A DNA stretch of 64,000 bases from a virus. Position numbers and translations under genes: made by a program. Positions 46,367 through 55,388 of the stretch are shown here, piece by piece. How positions within the stretch are numbered: position 1 is the first letter of the stretch; every line of letters starts with the position of its first letter. The notes beneath the pieces are model-generated. The model ran no database searches. It was given only the letters and a program-made list of their open reading frames with translations, and had not been told where the DNA came from. Location: the IMG/VR virus record IMGVR_UViG_3300036817_000261, positions 1-64,000 of that record. One strand, 5' to 3'.

Positions 46367-48178
46367 ATGGATTTGGTGCAGTTTCGTCGCGACTGCGGTG
46401 AAGGGACCGATGAAGAGTTAGTTAAAGCAGTCTATCAGGTCGACGCCACTGTCCAGAGCCCGGACCAAGCCAAGAGCTGGATCTGGGCTCTGATTAAGCG
46501 GCTCCTAGAAACTGAGCGCTACGGTGCCGCCGGAATGATTCTTTGGGGTGGGGCCCTCTTTAATTACGGGCCTGGGGCCGTCAGACAGCTGATCCAAAAA
46601 GTTCGCACCACCCAGAATTTGATCGTTCTGGGTGGTGCTGCTTTAGGGAAAACCTACACGCTCATTTGCTACCTTTTACTGGACTGGATCCGTGACCCAG
46701 AATACACCGAAATCAAAATCATCTCGACGACCGGCGGGCATGCGAAGAGTCAGAGTTTCTCGACGCTGCAACGTCTTTACCAAAACGCGATCGTCCCACT
46801 TCCGGGGCTGGCCATGGATATGTTTGTCGGCCTTAACCCTAAGGACAGACACTCCGCGATCACCCTCGTGGCAATCCCACAGGGCGAAGATGGTAAAGGT
46901 GTTCTCCAAGGTTTTCACCCAGTCCCCAGAAGCCGCGTTCATCCGACCTTCGGAGCTATGTCGCGCATCCGGGCGCTTCTGGACGAGGCGGAGGAAATTC
47001 CTTCAGGCGTATGGGAAGGCGTGGCAAATCTTCTCGCGAGTGCCTGGGGCGCTGAAGCAGTCAAGGTCTGCTGTGCTACCAACCCGCGAGACGTCACGAG
47101 CAAGCTCGCGCAACTGGCGGAGCCACCACAGGGCTGGACGCAGGTCGACCTCGACAAGGATAAGGAATGGTACTCGAGCGAAAGGTGGAACGTACTACGA
47201 CTCGATGGGGCTGATTGCGAAAACGTCCAAGAACGGCAGTTAGTTTTCCCCGGCTTCCTCACCTGGGACGGTTATCAGACCTATGCTCTGGAGCTAGGCG
47301 GCCAGTCGCCCCGCTACCTGACTTTCGGGCGCGGCATGTATCCGCTCTCGGCCTTCCAGAACACGCTGATTCCCTACTCGCTCTTAGAGCCGGTTATCGG
47401 CCAATTCCTTTTCGATGGGCGCACGGTGGGAGCCGCCGGGATCGATCTGGCGAGCGAAGGTGGGGACCGGATTATTCTGGTAGTCGGCAAATACGGGCGA
47501 GCGGTCGGGTTCACTCCTTTGCGCGGCGTTCCCATCATGTTTAAGAAGCCGCGTTACGTGGTCCAGATCGATCAGTACTATGAAATGCCAAAGGAGAAAA
47601 CGATAGCACTTGCTACCAGCCTGGAAGTTAGGTGCAAAGGTCTCAATATCCATCCTGACTGGATCACGGTCGACCGCACCGGAGTCGGGACCGGTGTTCA
47701 CGATGCCATGTGCGAACAGTGGAGCGGCACTATCCGGGGAATTATGTGGGGTGCTGAATCGGGCGCGCGCAAGCTCCTGGCTGATGACCACGATTTCTCG
47801 GTTGAGATCTATGACGGGATCACGACCGAGATGCATATGCGGGTGCGCAAGTATCTCGAGTTTGGCCTCATGTGTATCCATCCCCAGGTGCAGACCACCC
47901 AGCTATTCAAGGAACTCTCCAGCCGCCGCTTCCAGCCTTCCGGCAAAGGCCCATCGGGCAAACCGCGCATTCGTCTTGAGCCCAAGAAAGAGTTTAAAAA
48001 GCGGCTGGGCTGGTCGCCGGACATCGGCGACGGGTTAGTGCAGTTAGTTCATGGCTGCGCGTTAAACGGCCCGGAGAAGGCCTCTATGATTGGAAACAAA
48101 CGCCCGGCGCTTTTGCCGGATTCCAACATCGGCCCGCGCGAACGCACGGCTTACATCGACTTCAGTCAGGATCTCTAG
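46367..48178 (+). CDS. terL: large terminase subunit
   Basis: 603 residues from ATG 46367. The N-terminal ATPase has Walker A-like GGAALGKTY near 89-97 and Walker B ALLDEAEE around 204-211 (Asp206, Glu207), then CCATNPRD as the coupling-motif region. The nuclease half has GIDLASEGGDR with Asp360, then WITVDRTGVGTGVHDAM and a late IGDGLVQLVHG, the acidic metal-site pattern of terminase nucleases. It cuts and pumps the DNA into the prohead. The order terminase-portal-scaffold-capsid follows directly. Confidence 0.9.
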   Translation: MDLVQFRRDCGEGTDEELVKAVYQVDATVQSPDQAKSWIWALIKRLLETERYGAAGMILWGGALFNYGPGAVRQLIQKVRTTQNLIVLGGAALGKTYTLICYLLLDWIRDPEYTEIKIISTTGGHAKSQSFSTLQRLYQNAIVPLPGLAMDMFVGLNPKDRHSAITLVAIPQGEDGKGVLQGFHPVPRSRVHPTFGAMSRIRALLDEAEEIPSGVWEGVANLLASAWGAEAVKVCCATNPRDVTSKLAQLAEPPQGWTQVDLDKDKEWYSSERWNVLRLDGADCENVQERQLVFPGFLTWDGYQTYALELGGQSPRYLTFGRGMYPLSAFQNTLIPYSLLEPVIGQFLFDGRTVGAAGIDLASEGGDRIILVVGKYGRAVGFTPLRGVPIMFKKPRYVVQIDQYYEMPKEKTIALATSLEVRCKGLNIHPDWITVDRTGVGTGVHDAMCEQWSGTIRGIMWGAESGARKLLADDHDFSVEIYDGITTEMHMRVRKYLEFGLMCIHPQVQTTQLFKELSSRRFQPSGKGPSGKPRIRLEPKKEFKKRLGWSPDIGDGLVQLVHGCALNGPEKASMIGNKRPALLPDSNIGPRERTAYIDFSQDL

Positions 48179-48243
48179 TCTAGACTTGACCTGCCCTTTG
48201 GGCGTATAGATCTCGCTATTGGCGTTTCTTGCACACCCATAGA

Positions 48244-48534
48244 ATGAGATCCATCCCAGCTTTCAGTAAAAAATCTTCACCGGGCCCCACAGTTGGCGGC
48301 AACGGTCAGCGCAGTGGTTTCACTGAGCACGTAAAATCAACTAACGCGGGCAAAAAGAAGGCAGTCCCGCACATGGCGGCGACCTATCCAACCGCCTCGA
48401 CCTTGAACCGCACGACCGGTCGATCGAAAGCCCCTGCCTTTAACAACGAGCATTCCGGCAAAGCGGCTAAGAGTGTTGCGGCCTTTTCTCACAAATCAGT
48501 CAAGGGAACTCCCAAAAGAACTCCTGGCCATTAA
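48244..48534 (+). CDS. basic disordered small protein
   Basis: 96 residues from ATG 48244 (MRSIPAFSKKSSPGPTVG). Rich in Lys, Ser, Pro and Gly; probably unstructured. Between terminase and a Cys-rich gene. Function unknown. Confidence 0.5.
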   Translation: MRSIPAFSKKSSPGPTVGGNGQRSGFTEHVKSTNAGKKKAVPHMAATYPTASTLNRTTGRSKAPAFNNEHSGKAAKSVAAFSHKSVKGTPKRTPGH

Positions 48535-49169
48535 TGGCAGTTGAATATGGTATTGTTACCAGCGTGGTCCCGCCCGGTGGCTGGCACTACGTGCAGCGGT
48601 TAGCAAGCGGTCAGGATCATAAGATCATTGGATTTAGCTTTGAACAGTTAATCGAAAACATTCTCGATTTCCGCAGACGGCACCTCGAATGGTGCGGAGC
48701 GGAAAATGCTAACGTCGAAGCCGTCCGAGCTGACTTAAAGGCTTACTACTGCGCGAACTTCCGGCAAAATTGCGCAGACTCCCACCCGGCACCGCAAAAG
48801 GCGCTGGGGATCGCTATTAACCGGCGCGACCAACCTCGCCCCATTGACCGGGCTGGTAACTGGTTAGCCGAAGTGGCTGGCTCCAAGCACGAGTTTCTCG
48901 ACTCAGGGCTGGCCGGTCATCGTGCGCAGATCTGCGCCCAGTGCACCTTCAATATCCGCTGGGAAACACCGTGTGCCCCTTGCAACGAAACCATTCAGGT
49001 CCGGTTGCAGAACTTCCTTGGTAACCTGCGAACGCCTCTGGATCGCCAGCTGCACATGTGCCGCGTCTATGGCCATGTGAACAGCGCGGCAGTCTGGATG
49101 CAGAACACTCAATCTCACGCTTCTTATCCCCCTCCAGCGCATTGCTGGAAGCAACAAAATGGCCAGTGA
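48534..49169 (+). CDS. Cys-rich zinc-binding protein
   Basis: 211 residues. The C-terminal half has AQICAQCTFNIRW and CAPCNETIQVRLQN, two knuckles of a zinc-binding domain, then HMCRVYGH. The N-terminal 60 residues are alpha/beta. Located between terminase and portal; similar small zinc proteins near packaging genes may be packaging or assembly accessories. No defined family. Its end overlaps the portal start by 11 bases. Confidence 0.65.
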   Translation: MAVEYGIVTSVVPPGGWHYVQRLASGQDHKIIGFSFEQLIENILDFRRRHLEWCGAENANVEAVRADLKAYYCANFRQNCADSHPAPQKALGIAINRRDQPRPIDRAGNWLAEVAGSKHEFLDSGLAGHRAQICAQCTFNIRWETPCAPCNETIQVRLQNFLGNLRTPLDRQLHMCRVYGHVNSAAVWMQNTQSHASYPPPAHCWKQQNGQ

Positions 49170-51639
49170 TAACGTTACCGAATCTTTTGGAGGGGAGCAG
49201 TTAGGCCGCTTTAACACCCCCCGTTTTGGAGAGAACTCCACAGAGGTCGTAAATAAGCCGATCGCGACCGCTCAGCAGGCTTTCGAGGTCTTCCAGCGGC
49301 TCCAGCGCGACAATCAGGCAAGGGCCAACCGCAACAAGTTGATCAGCGACCAGTACAACGGAGCGACTCCCTTTGATCAGAAAAAGCTGGATGCCAACGC
49401 ACAGGGCTGGCGTGCGAATTTCTCCACTCTGGTACTGTCGACATTTGTTGACCGTGTCACACCACGGCTGACCGATGCCGTGCACGGTATGAAATACCTG
49501 ACGGCGAGCCAGCTGCCCGACTCTTTCATCAACGCGACCAATAAAACAGAAAAATTCCGAGAGCGGACGACTGAGCAGCTTAGAAGCTGGAACGGCTGGG
49601 TCGACTATGTCGAGCAGGTAGCGACCGAGAACGTGCTTTACGGTTACACCGCAGGAGTCCAGATGGACGAATTCGAGTGGAGGCCGCAGACCTTCCGCCA
49701 GGAGGACACGCTTTTCGATGAACAAGCTCCGCAGTTGGCGGAGAAGCTGCCGGTCTTTGTGGTCAAAGCTAATTATTACATCCACGAAGCGTGCGCGATA
49801 ATTGAAGACGCCGACTCGGCAGAGAAAGCCGGTTACAACGTCAGTAATATTAAGGCCGCTATCGAAAAAGCTGCGCCACCTTACGATTCGTTTGTCTATA
49901 ACCCCCGGCAGCTCAGTGACATGGTCCGCGAAGGGAATTTGTACTATTCCTTCCATCGTTCGAGCAAGATGATTGAGACAGCTCACGTCTTTGTCAAGTG
50001 CTATGACAACACAGTTGACCATTTTTGGGTGAACCGGAACGGCAGCAAGCGCTCTAATTCTAACCGCTCCAAGCCCATGGAGAAGAGCCCCTCCCAGACT
50101 GAGACCGTACCGGGCGAGCCCCGGCCCATGGAGCAGGATCCTTACGAGCTGGGCTACTTCGAAGCCGTGGCTGAAGCGATGGATGATGTGATCACCCTTT
50201 TCAGTTTCCAGGCGGGCAATAACAGACTTTTTGGTAGTAAGGGAATCGGGCGGTTGCTCTACAACATCAGCTTGGCGCTAGAGAAAGCGCGCATGAGTTT
50301 TATCGATGCGATGTACATCTCAGGGCTCTTGGTCGGCCAAGCCGAGGAGTCAATTATCGGGCGGCTCCAGCCCCATGTGCGCTCGCCTTTCTTGATTATC
50401 CCAGAAGGCTTTTCGCTGCTGATGCAGCAGTTCCGGGTCGACATCAATAACTGGCTGGGCCTGGATCAGAAGCTCTCCAACACGGCAGAAATTATTGCCG
50501 GAGCCTTCCTGCCTCAACAACAGCAGATCTCTAACAATGGTCAGCAGGTGCAAACTGCTACCCAGAGTTCGATTGACGTAGTCAAAGAGGAAGAAGTTAA
50601 AGACGGGATGATGAACCGGTGGTGGGTCCAGTTCACGCGCGGGGTCAGCTCCATGCAGCGCCGGATCTATTCCAAGACCAATTTGCGCGCCGCCATGAAA
50701 CAGCGCAAAGCGCGCCTGAAGTCCACCGATACCGGTAAGACCATCATTTTCAGTGACCTCTACGACATGATGATGTCGGTTGACGATGACACTAAAAAAC
50801 AATTTGATAGGGCCCCGGATTTAGGGGACGCCGATCAGGCAAGCGTCGAGACCATCATACAGCTTATGGACGATGGGCTTTCGATCCAAGAGATTATCAT
50901 CCTGGCGCACGAACCGGCCACCCAGTTTACGCAGCACGCTGGAAGAGACGACGACATGATGTTCATGCAGTTCTATCAGTTGGCCAAAGGCAATCCCAAC
51001 TTCGATCAGTCGAAGTTAGACGAGCAGGCCGCAAACCGGATGATCGGCTTCCAGAACGCGAAAGAACTCTATGTGCCCCAGCCGGGGCAGACCACTGACA
51101 TCGAAGCTCAGCGTAACCAGCAGATGGAATGGGCAACCATGTTAGGATCCGGTATCGGAGTCCAAGTAAGCCAGCGCGACCCGCATATGCAGCATTTCCA
51201 GACCATTGTTCCGGCAGTCGCTGACCATCTCAAGATCGCAAGCCAGATGCCGCCGGTTCAGGTGCCTAAGGACCTCCTCAACGCCTGCAAATTGGGCGCG
51301 ACGCACGCCGAGGCCCACCTCCAGGCGATGATGCAATCGGGGGCGAATGAGCGCCAGCTTAAACCTCAGATCCTGCAAATGAAGGATCTGGAGAAAATGT
51401 ACAATGAGTTAAACCAAAAGATTATGCAGGCCGAGCAGATGGCCGCACAGATGCAGGCAATGGCGCAGCAAAACGCCGGAGTGGCCGGAATGGGAGCACC
51501 CCCACAACAGCCGCCAATGGGCCCCAGCGGGCCGATGGGGATCCCCCTGGGTGGAAATGCTGCCGGGATGGGATTAGGAGCTGGAGGAGGCGCTAATGGC
51601 GCTAGCGGCATGCCTATGGCGGCGGGAGGAGGACAATGA
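49159..51639 (+). CDS. portal protein
   Basis: 826 residues, large, directly after terminase and before the scaffold, which is the usual portal place. Starts ASDNVTESFGGEQLGRF; a helical N-terminal third contains NKLISDQYNG, followed by mixed domains with YEAVAEAMDD and a NRWWVQF segment; a Gln/Ala-rich C-terminal region (KIMQAEQMAAQMQAMAQQ) ends in a Gly/Met tail. In podoviruses the portal is this long and forms the ring for DNA entry and tail attachment. Assigned by size, composition and position. Confidence 0.7.
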   Translation: MASDNVTESFGGEQLGRFNTPRFGENSTEVVNKPIATAQQAFEVFQRLQRDNQARANRNKLISDQYNGATPFDQKKLDANAQGWRANFSTLVLSTFVDRVTPRLTDAVHGMKYLTASQLPDSFINATNKTEKFRERTTEQLRSWNGWVDYVEQVATENVLYGYTAGVQMDEFEWRPQTFRQEDTLFDEQAPQLAEKLPVFVVKANYYIHEACAIIEDADSAEKAGYNVSNIKAAIEKAAPPYDSFVYNPRQLSDMVREGNLYYSFHRSSKMIETAHVFVKCYDNTVDHFWVNRNGSKRSNSNRSKPMEKSPSQTETVPGEPRPMEQDPYELGYFEAVAEAMDDVITLFSFQAGNNRLFGSKGIGRLLYNISLALEKARMSFIDAMYISGLLVGQAEESIIGRLQPHVRSPFLIIPEGFSLLMQQFRVDINNWLGLDQKLSNTAEIIAGAFLPQQQQISNNGQQVQTATQSSIDVVKEEEVKDGMMNRWWVQFTRGVSSMQRRIYSKTNLRAAMKQRKARLKSTDTGKTIIFSDLYDMMMSVDDDTKKQFDRAPDLGDADQASVETIIQLMDDGLSIQEIIILAHEPATQFTQHAGRDDDMMFMQFYQLAKGNPNFDQSKLDEQAANRMIGFQNAKELYVPQPGQTTDIEAQRNQQMEWATMLGSGIGVQVSQRDPHMQHFQTIVPAVADHLKIASQMPPVQVPKDLLNACKLGATHAEAHLQAMMQSGANERQLKPQILQMKDLEKMYNELNQKIMQAEQMAAQMQAMAQQNAGVAGMGAPPQQPPMGPSGPMGIPLGGNAAGMGLGAGGGANGASGMPMAAGGGQ

Positions 51640-51896
51640 TCCCTCCGATGTGGACGGCCAGCGATGCCGCCGCTATCAACGATTTCCTGAATTCCAGACA
51701 AGGAATCCGGTGGTTAGCCGCCTTGATGACGATGAAACCCAAAGTCGACATCACCAAAGGCACCGAGATCGGAGCGATGAGCGGGGCTTACGTCGCCGGA
51801 TATGAGCACCTCCTTAATGAGGTCATCCCTAGCACTCGTGCGGTCAGAACCGAAGAGACCACGAGTTTGAAACCGATAGACATGACGAGAGATTAG
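51636..51896 (+). CDS. small helical protein
   Basis: 86 residues (MIPPMWTASDAAAINDFLNS), helical with a Gly-rich turn. Between portal and scaffold, with ATGA coupling to the portal stop. Likely a minor structural or assembly protein; unknown. Confidence 0.6.
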   Translation: MIPPMWTASDAAAINDFLNSRQGIRWLAALMTMKPKVDITKGTEIGAMSGAYVAGYEHLLNEVIPSTRAVRTEETTSLKPIDMTRD

Positions 51897-51898
51897 CT

Positions 51899-53209
51899 AT
51901 GGCTGATGACGCACCAATTTCCACCACGGTCCCTGAGACAGTAACGGTCGATCTCGGGGTTGATAAAGGCCAGTTGGGGGACCTCAATAAATCCTTTTCA
52001 GACTTCTGGGGTGAACAAGACACGGGCGAAGCCGCGCCTCCGGTTAAAGAAGCAGCTCCGGCGGCTCCGGCAGCGCCAGAAACGCCAACTAAAGAGGTCA
52101 CACCGCAAGAGGAAGTTTCGCCAAAGGAGACCGTACCGGCCACAGGAACAGCCCCAGAACCGGTGGACATCGATAAGCTCGAGTTGACCGGCACTTACAC
52201 GCCCAGGCCCGAGCACGCTGAGCAGTTTAAAAAGATCAAGGAACTGTGGAAGACTGACCAGCGCAGGGCTAATGAGGCCTTGCAGAAGGCCCAGGCGATG
52301 GAGCAGGAGTTGGCCCAGGCGCGCCAGAACAGCTGGACGCCGGAGACTCGAGCAGATTATGAGAATGCGGTCCAGATCCGCCGCCGGTTCGACTTCATGT
52401 CGGACCCGGAATTCCTGAAGCAATTCCACACGCCGGTTCGGAGTCAGTTTGAACGGATCTTAGATGATGCGGTCAATGTCTTGCCCGACAGAGCCGCCGC
52501 TCAACAGTGGGCTCAGCACATCAAAGCCAACTTCGGGCCGGACGCAGTCAACCGGGACTGGTGGCTTAACAGTGTAGTGGCCAAGGTGCCCAATGAGCTA
52601 GACAGGACTACTCTTCTTAATTCGGTTAGTAAACTCTTAGACCTGCAGAAGGACCGGGATAGCGAGATCACCCGGCGCACCAACGACAAAGCCAGCTTCG
52701 ACAACTGGATTAACGAGAAGTCCCAACGAACGGCCCAGCAGGTCGAATCTGAGATCATGGCTGAGATCGGCGAACAGGAAAAACGGATCTCCCAAGTGAT
52801 GCCGGTCGATGTTAGTCAAGCCAAGACCAGCGAAGAGCGCGCCGCCATGGAGGCGCATAACGCCCGATTTCAGAAGCTCAACGATTTCTTTGTTTCTCAG
52901 GTTAAAGATATTTCCCAGCACGGCCCGCGCGCCTGGGTGCGGGTGGCAGTCGAGGCGACCCGGAGCCAGATCATGAATGAGCAGATAATCAACTTAGAGA
53001 AAGAAAACAAGGAACTCAAAGCCGAGCGCGATCAGTACAAAACTGACTTAGAGAAAATCACCGGGGCCCGGCGCAAGCTCGCGCAGACCACCCACACCCA
53101 AGCTTCCGGGGAGCCCAAGAAAAATGGGCAAGGGCTCAGTATCAAAGATCTCGGAGACCCCCGTAAATCCATGCAGAATTTCTGGGACGAGGTCGATAAG
53201 AACACATGA
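51899..53209 (+). CDS. capsid scaffolding protein
   Basis: 436 residues. Acidic, Pro/Ala/Glu-rich N-terminal half (AAPAAPAAPETPTKEVTPQE) followed by helical and coiled-coil parts (LEKENKELKAERDQYKTDLE). A disordered, acidic then coiled-coil architecture directly before the capsid module is typical of scaffolding proteins, which fill the prohead and leave before packaging. The stop is coupled to the HNH gene's ATG as ATGA. Confidence 0.75.
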   Translation: MADDAPISTTVPETVTVDLGVDKGQLGDLNKSFSDFWGEQDTGEAAPPVKEAAPAAPAAPETPTKEVTPQEEVSPKETVPATGTAPEPVDIDKLELTGTYTPRPEHAEQFKKIKELWKTDQRRANEALQKAQAMEQELAQARQNSWTPETRADYENAVQIRRRFDFMSDPEFLKQFHTPVRSQFERILDDAVNVLPDRAAAQQWAQHIKANFGPDAVNRDWWLNSVVAKVPNELDRTTLLNSVSKLLDLQKDRDSEITRRTNDKASFDNWINEKSQRTAQQVESEIMAEIGEQEKRISQVMPVDVSQAKTSEERAAMEAHNARFQKLNDFFVSQVKDISQHGPRAWVRVAVEATRSQIMNEQIINLEKENKELKAERDQYKTDLEKITGARRKLAQTTHTQASGEPKKNGQGLSIKDLGDPRKSMQNFWDEVDKNT

Positions 53210-53644
53210 ATATCGCTGATCTTCCCCCACAGATCCGGTCCAAGATCCTAGTTGACGATTGTTGGATCTGGAACGGCGGAGTCACCCCCAAACGGTTACG
53301 GAAAGATTAAATGGAAACGTCGATCACTTGGTCTCCATCGAGTGGTCTATGAACTGTTGGTAAGTCCAATACCACAAGGAAAATTATTGCATCACAAATG
53401 TCGGAATCGACGTTGCTGTAATCCCGAACACTTAGAGGTCCTGACCCCGCTTGAGCATCAGCATCTTGAGGGATCACGCAGGAATATCGAAAAAAGCAGT
53501 TGCCTTCTAGGTCATCCTTTCGATCAGGAAAACACTTACTTTTACCGTGGCAAAAGAGAGTGTCGCAGTTGCCGCAGACAAGCAAACCGACGCTACGGAG
53601 AGAGGAAGAAACAATGCCAATTAATACGGATGCCGCAGCTATAG
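53206..53644 (+). pseudogene. HNH homing-type endonuclease, split by a frameshift
   Basis: Read from ATG 53206 (ATGA overlap with the scaffold stop), the frame encodes RSKILVDDCWIWNGG and soon stops. The conserved continuation NGYGKIKWKRRSL, then HRVVYE, GKLLHHKC, CCNPEHLEVLT is one base over, in the +1 frame. The join falls in GTCACCCCCAAACGG near 53281-53292, next to homopolymer runs. The C-terminal zinc-like part (ECRSCRRQANRRYG) is intact to 53644. So the gene is dead, a sequencing or assembly error, or needs a +1 shift at CCC-A. It overlaps the next gene's start at 53614. Confidence 0.8.
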
Positions 53645-54996
53645 AAGCCAAATATGGTGGCAAGACCGGCCCAGTCCAGTCGCCTCCGACCGCAGAATTT
53701 TATTATCCCGGTAGTGGAGAACCACCGCCAAAGGGGGCGGGTACGCACCAGATCCCGCAGGGAACGCCAGTTCCTGAAGGCAAATACGTCAGCCAAGTGG
53801 TCGGTCGCGGCATGCAAGTCATGCCTCCGCAGCAATACCAGCCTAACCAGCCCCAGATCGCCATAGTGCCGCCCCAGCCAACTAACCGGACTTCCCTTGG
53901 CACCATCGTTGAACCCCTTCCCCAGATGGTGATTCCGACTAACACCAATCCCATGGTTGCGGCAGAACCGGAGCCGCCAAAAGAGCAAGTAAAGCAGCCT
54001 GCGCCAAAGCCAGAGCGTAAGCTCGATCTGGCCAAGGAGATCTGTGACCACATCTGGGAAATGGGCGGGGAGAAAAGCGACGAAGCCCAAAAGTTCTACG
54101 AGCGTTCGAGTACGACCTTAAAGAATTGGATGGCCAATCCAGCCACGATCCCATTGGGTGCCGTCCTCAAATTCATGCACCGCACGCCGGGCATTAAGGA
54201 GGCGATCCTTGAAGAGCTCGAGCCCCACTTTGAGGCCAATGGCCAGGACAATTGGGTGACGAGCGCCCCTAACCGGACCAAGACCAATGTGATGATTTGC
54301 TCTGCCGTGCTCGACCGGCCAACGCTGCCCTTCACGACGGTCCTGGGCTATCTCACTAAGAAGTACGAACTGGGGTTCACCTTCCAGGCCGACACGATGA
54401 TTCACCGGTCGCGGAACATGCTAGCAAAACGTTTTTTAGATTCGGGCTGCTTATGGAGTCTGTGGATCGATGCCGACATTGCTCCCCCAATTGCTAACCC
54501 AGACTGGTATCGCTGGATAACCAACTGCACTACTGTGCCGCAGGAGTACTGTGGTTATGATGTGCTGGCACGTATGCTTGGGCAGTCCAAGGCCGTTCTG
54601 GGCGGCGTCTATGCCAGCCGCCGCTGGCATGGTGCGCTCGTGGTACAGCCTGAAATCAATCCGCGCACACACGAAGATAAACTGTTGTGTAACGAGATCC
54701 GGCGCGGCACAGCACGCGGCTTGGCTGAGGTTGATTGGATAGGATTTGGTTGTGCTCTGGTCCATCGGGAAGTCTTCTTGGAAGTGCAGCGTAACTTTCC
54801 GCAGCTGGCTCCGCAAACTGAACAGGCTCCCTGGCGCTATTTCCAGCCCGAAGGCGACGAAGGCGAAGATGAGGCTTTCTGCCGCCGGGTGCGGGCATGC
54901 GGGATCCCGATCTGGTTAGATACGCAGCTCATTTGTGGCCACATCGGTTCAATGGCTTTCTTGCCGGAACACACCAACCCAGTCCTTGCCTTATGA
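53614..54996 (+). CDS. glycosyltransferase-like protein with an N-terminal extension
   Basis: 460 residues from ATG 53614, with AGAGGAAG upstream. The first 130 residues are Pro/Gln-rich and disordered, then a helical block (LAKEICDHIWEMGGEKSDEA). The GT-A-like domain has ADTMIHRSRNMLAKRF, then LWIDADI with the metal-binding DAD (about 286-288), VDWIGFGCALVHREVF, and GEDEAFCRRVRACG. Probably transfers a sugar to a phage or host target. It lies in an island between scaffold and capsid. Confidence 0.7.
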   Translation: MPINTDAAAIEAKYGGKTGPVQSPPTAEFYYPGSGEPPPKGAGTHQIPQGTPVPEGKYVSQVVGRGMQVMPPQQYQPNQPQIAIVPPQPTNRTSLGTIVEPLPQMVIPTNTNPMVAAEPEPPKEQVKQPAPKPERKLDLAKEICDHIWEMGGEKSDEAQKFYERSSTTLKNWMANPATIPLGAVLKFMHRTPGIKEAILEELEPHFEANGQDNWVTSAPNRTKTNVMICSAVLDRPTLPFTTVLGYLTKKYELGFTFQADTMIHRSRNMLAKRFLDSGCLWSLWIDADIAPPIANPDWYRWITNCTTVPQEYCGYDVLARMLGQSKAVLGGVYASRRWHGALVVQPEINPRTHEDKLLCNEIRRGTARGLAEVDWIGFGCALVHREVFLEVQRNFPQLAPQTEQAPWRYFQPEGDEGEDEAFCRRVRACGIPIWLDTQLICGHIGSMAFLPEHTNPVLAL

Positions 54997-55388
54997 AACG
55001 TCGCTCGTTTTTGCAGATGCTTGCCGCTTTAGCGGGAATCCCGTTCCTGCCTAGAACAGCGGCTAAGCCGGTCGGCCAGAATTCACTTGCTGGCCCGTTT
55101 TGTCCCCCAGGCTTCCAGGGTCCGATTGGTCCCGCAAGTTTAGGAGTTCCGGTCGGCACCATCCAGCCTTACATGGGCAAGCATGCGCCTCTTGGCTGGT
55201 TGCAATGTGATGGCAGAGTGATATCAGCTCACGAGTTCCCGGCATTGCACGCAGTGATCGGCAAACCCGGCAAAATCCCTTTCGCGTTGCCTGAGATGCG
55301 TCCCAACCTCGGCCTCGGCGTTAGCCACCAGCAAGGCTTCCAGCCCTATAGCGATTTCACTACTCTCCAGTACATAATTAAGACATGA
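54993..55388 (+). CDS. tail-collar domain protein with Tat-type signal peptide
   Basis: 131 residues from ATG 54993 (ATGA overlap). The N-terminus MKRRSFLQMLAALAGIPFLP is a twin-arginine signal (RRSFLQ, hydrophobic, then an AKP-type end). The rest is a collar-like domain: VPVGTIQPYMGKHAPLGWLQ, CDGRVISAHEFPALHAVIGK, then FALPEMRPNLG. A collar domain exported through Tat is unusual; it could be displayed on the infected cell or be a fused signal with no export. In a glycosyltransferase island. Confidence 0.75.
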   Translation: MKRRSFLQMLAALAGIPFLPRTAAKPVGQNSLAGPFCPPGFQGPIGPASLGVPVGTIQPYMGKHAPLGWLQCDGRVISAHEFPALHAVIGKPGKIPFALPEMRPNLGLGVSHQQGFQPYSDFTTLQYIIKT

